Positions 63,112-64,000 of a stretch of 64,000 nt of DNA are shown in pieces (positions within the stretch are counted from its first letter, which is position 1; each line of letters opens with the position of its first letter). The position numbers and the translations under genes are program-made. The DNA comes from Phialophora verrucosa (lineage: Eukaryota; Ascomycota; Eurotiomycetes; Chaetothyriales; Herpotrichiellaceae). The stretch covers positions 248,001 through 312,000 of the forward strand of contig MSED01000008.1 in assembly GCA_002099365.1 (NCBI GenBank). Reading direction: 5' to 3'. A model generated the notes under the pieces. That model searched no databases and was not told the origin of the DNA. It worked only from the letters and a program-made list of their open reading frames with translations.

Positions 63112-64000
63112 GCGAGCAAAGTCGTCGTCGATTCTCTTGCATCGTCTTTAGCATGGCGCCTGGCTAGCGAAGCCGCGGGTATTGAACGTTGGCGGGATCA
63201 ACAGACTGCTCTGGAGGAGCCCTTGTGTGGATATCACCGATAACAGCAACTTCATGGAAGGTTGCAGATATCAAGGCGGACGTGCCTCAGCTGCAGAGAG
63301 AGCGGGTGGCAGGTCAACAATGATGATCTCCTACGAGTACTCAGTACTCCGCAAATTGATCCACGAACAATGTCGTCACTTTCCTTCCAGTTTGAGATGC
63401 CGTCTCGAAACGTGAATGTGAACGGGCACAAGCCCCGGAAATTCCATGCTTCCCAATTCGCCCCTGTCCCTCGTGGCCCAATGCCCGGAAGCGGGTTAAG
63501 CGCAGGCTCGATGTGGCCGGAGATTCTTCTGTGGCCGAGCAGATCCACTGCGAGGAGGATGCTGCGGAGGCACCAGACCCGGCCCCAAGTGTGAAGGTCG
63601 AGTGAGGCGAGAACCAGCAACCCTCCGAGCCTCCTCCGGCGTTCGCAAACCTAGGAATGGCTCTGGCGAACAAAGGAGATCCCTGTGTAAATTCATGAGC
63701 CGCCGTGCACTTCCACACTCCTCCTCGCAGTGAGTCGGAACTAAGATGATCCGACCCGGCAGCTTGGGCTTCCCGCCTGGCTGTTGCAACCCCAGAAAAT
63801 CTCGTCGCTCCAGTGTCGTCCCGCCTAATTTCTCCCCTCAATCCTGGTGACCCAATTGGCCGGCGTGTCTGGAGCCTCCGCAGTCTCTCTCGCTCTCCCA
63901 CTCGCCTCTTGCATTCTCCTCCTGACCCTTCGTGCCCTTCCCACACTTTCCTCCGCACTCTGGCCTCTTTCGCCCGCCCGCCCAGTGTGTGAGTGTGTGC
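63112..64000. other. Right-edge interval
   Basis: No gene is supported. A 205-codon minus-strand frame (63341-63958) is Arg/Ser/Gly-rich, without similarity. A GT-rich repeat ends the window, and a GTAC-rich motif lies at 63330-63349. It may be the 5' region of a gene to the right. Confidence 0.45.

Noticed and set aside
63341..63958. 205-codon minus-strand open frame at the right edge
   Set aside because: Arg/Ser/Gly-rich, no family block, overlaps other frames.

Overview
The window is nuclear DNA of a filamentous ascomycete (Pezizomycotina). The genes are intron-poor, and I could place 34 GT-AG introns, most of 45-80 bp with CTAAC/CTGAC-type branch sites. Several families are characteristically fungal: a Zn2Cys6 regulator, a Hst3/Hst4-type sirtuin, Med16, Rsc7, an Ahc1-like protein, a GPI-anchored Cu-type SOD and a fungal DyP peroxidase. 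The class (Eurotiomycetes, Dothideomycetes or other) cannot be settled from the sequence alone. I see no CRISPR, insertion sequence, operon or recognisable tRNA/rRNA gene.

Layout. 0-4 kb: the 5' part of a DyP-type peroxidase running off the left edge, and a degenerate GMC oxidoreductase pseudogene. 4-16.5 kb: a dense housekeeping block with GINS subunit Psf1, a GPI-anchored SOD, a YCII-domain protein, a peroxisomal-type acyl-CoA synthetase, splicing factor SPF45, histone chaperone Rtt106, a Zn2Cys6 regulator and a small membrane protein. 16.9-33 kb: an Ahc1-like chromatin protein, a two-TM orphan family protein, a mucin-like single-pass protein, a sirtuin and Mediator subunit 16. 33-46 kb: ribosomal protein L35, Golgi SNARE Gos1, a small Cys-rich protein, ATP10, a family X DNA polymerase and a BED-like/Zn2C6-like zinc-finger protein. 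46-52 kb: a 6 kb stretch without a convincing gene, followed by the Rsc7-type chromatin remodeller. 56-61 kb: a flavin monooxygenase (salicylate hydroxylase type) and an MFS transporter in the same orientation, a plausible small catabolic module. 61-63 kb: a seven-exon gene for a secreted Cys-rich protein of unknown function.

Taken together this is mainly a conserved chromatin, transcription, replication and trafficking neighbourhood with accessory oxidative/secreted genes at both ends. I found no clear new multi-gene system. The observations most worth a second look are at the level of gene architecture: alternative C-termini with peroxisomal signals decided by a last intron, an SPF45 gene with competing 5' splice sites, stop-free introns in Rsc7 and the family X polymerase, an ATG-only first exon in L35, an intronic 40-bp minisatellite, and a uniquely structured zinc-finger protein with a 15-residue repeat.
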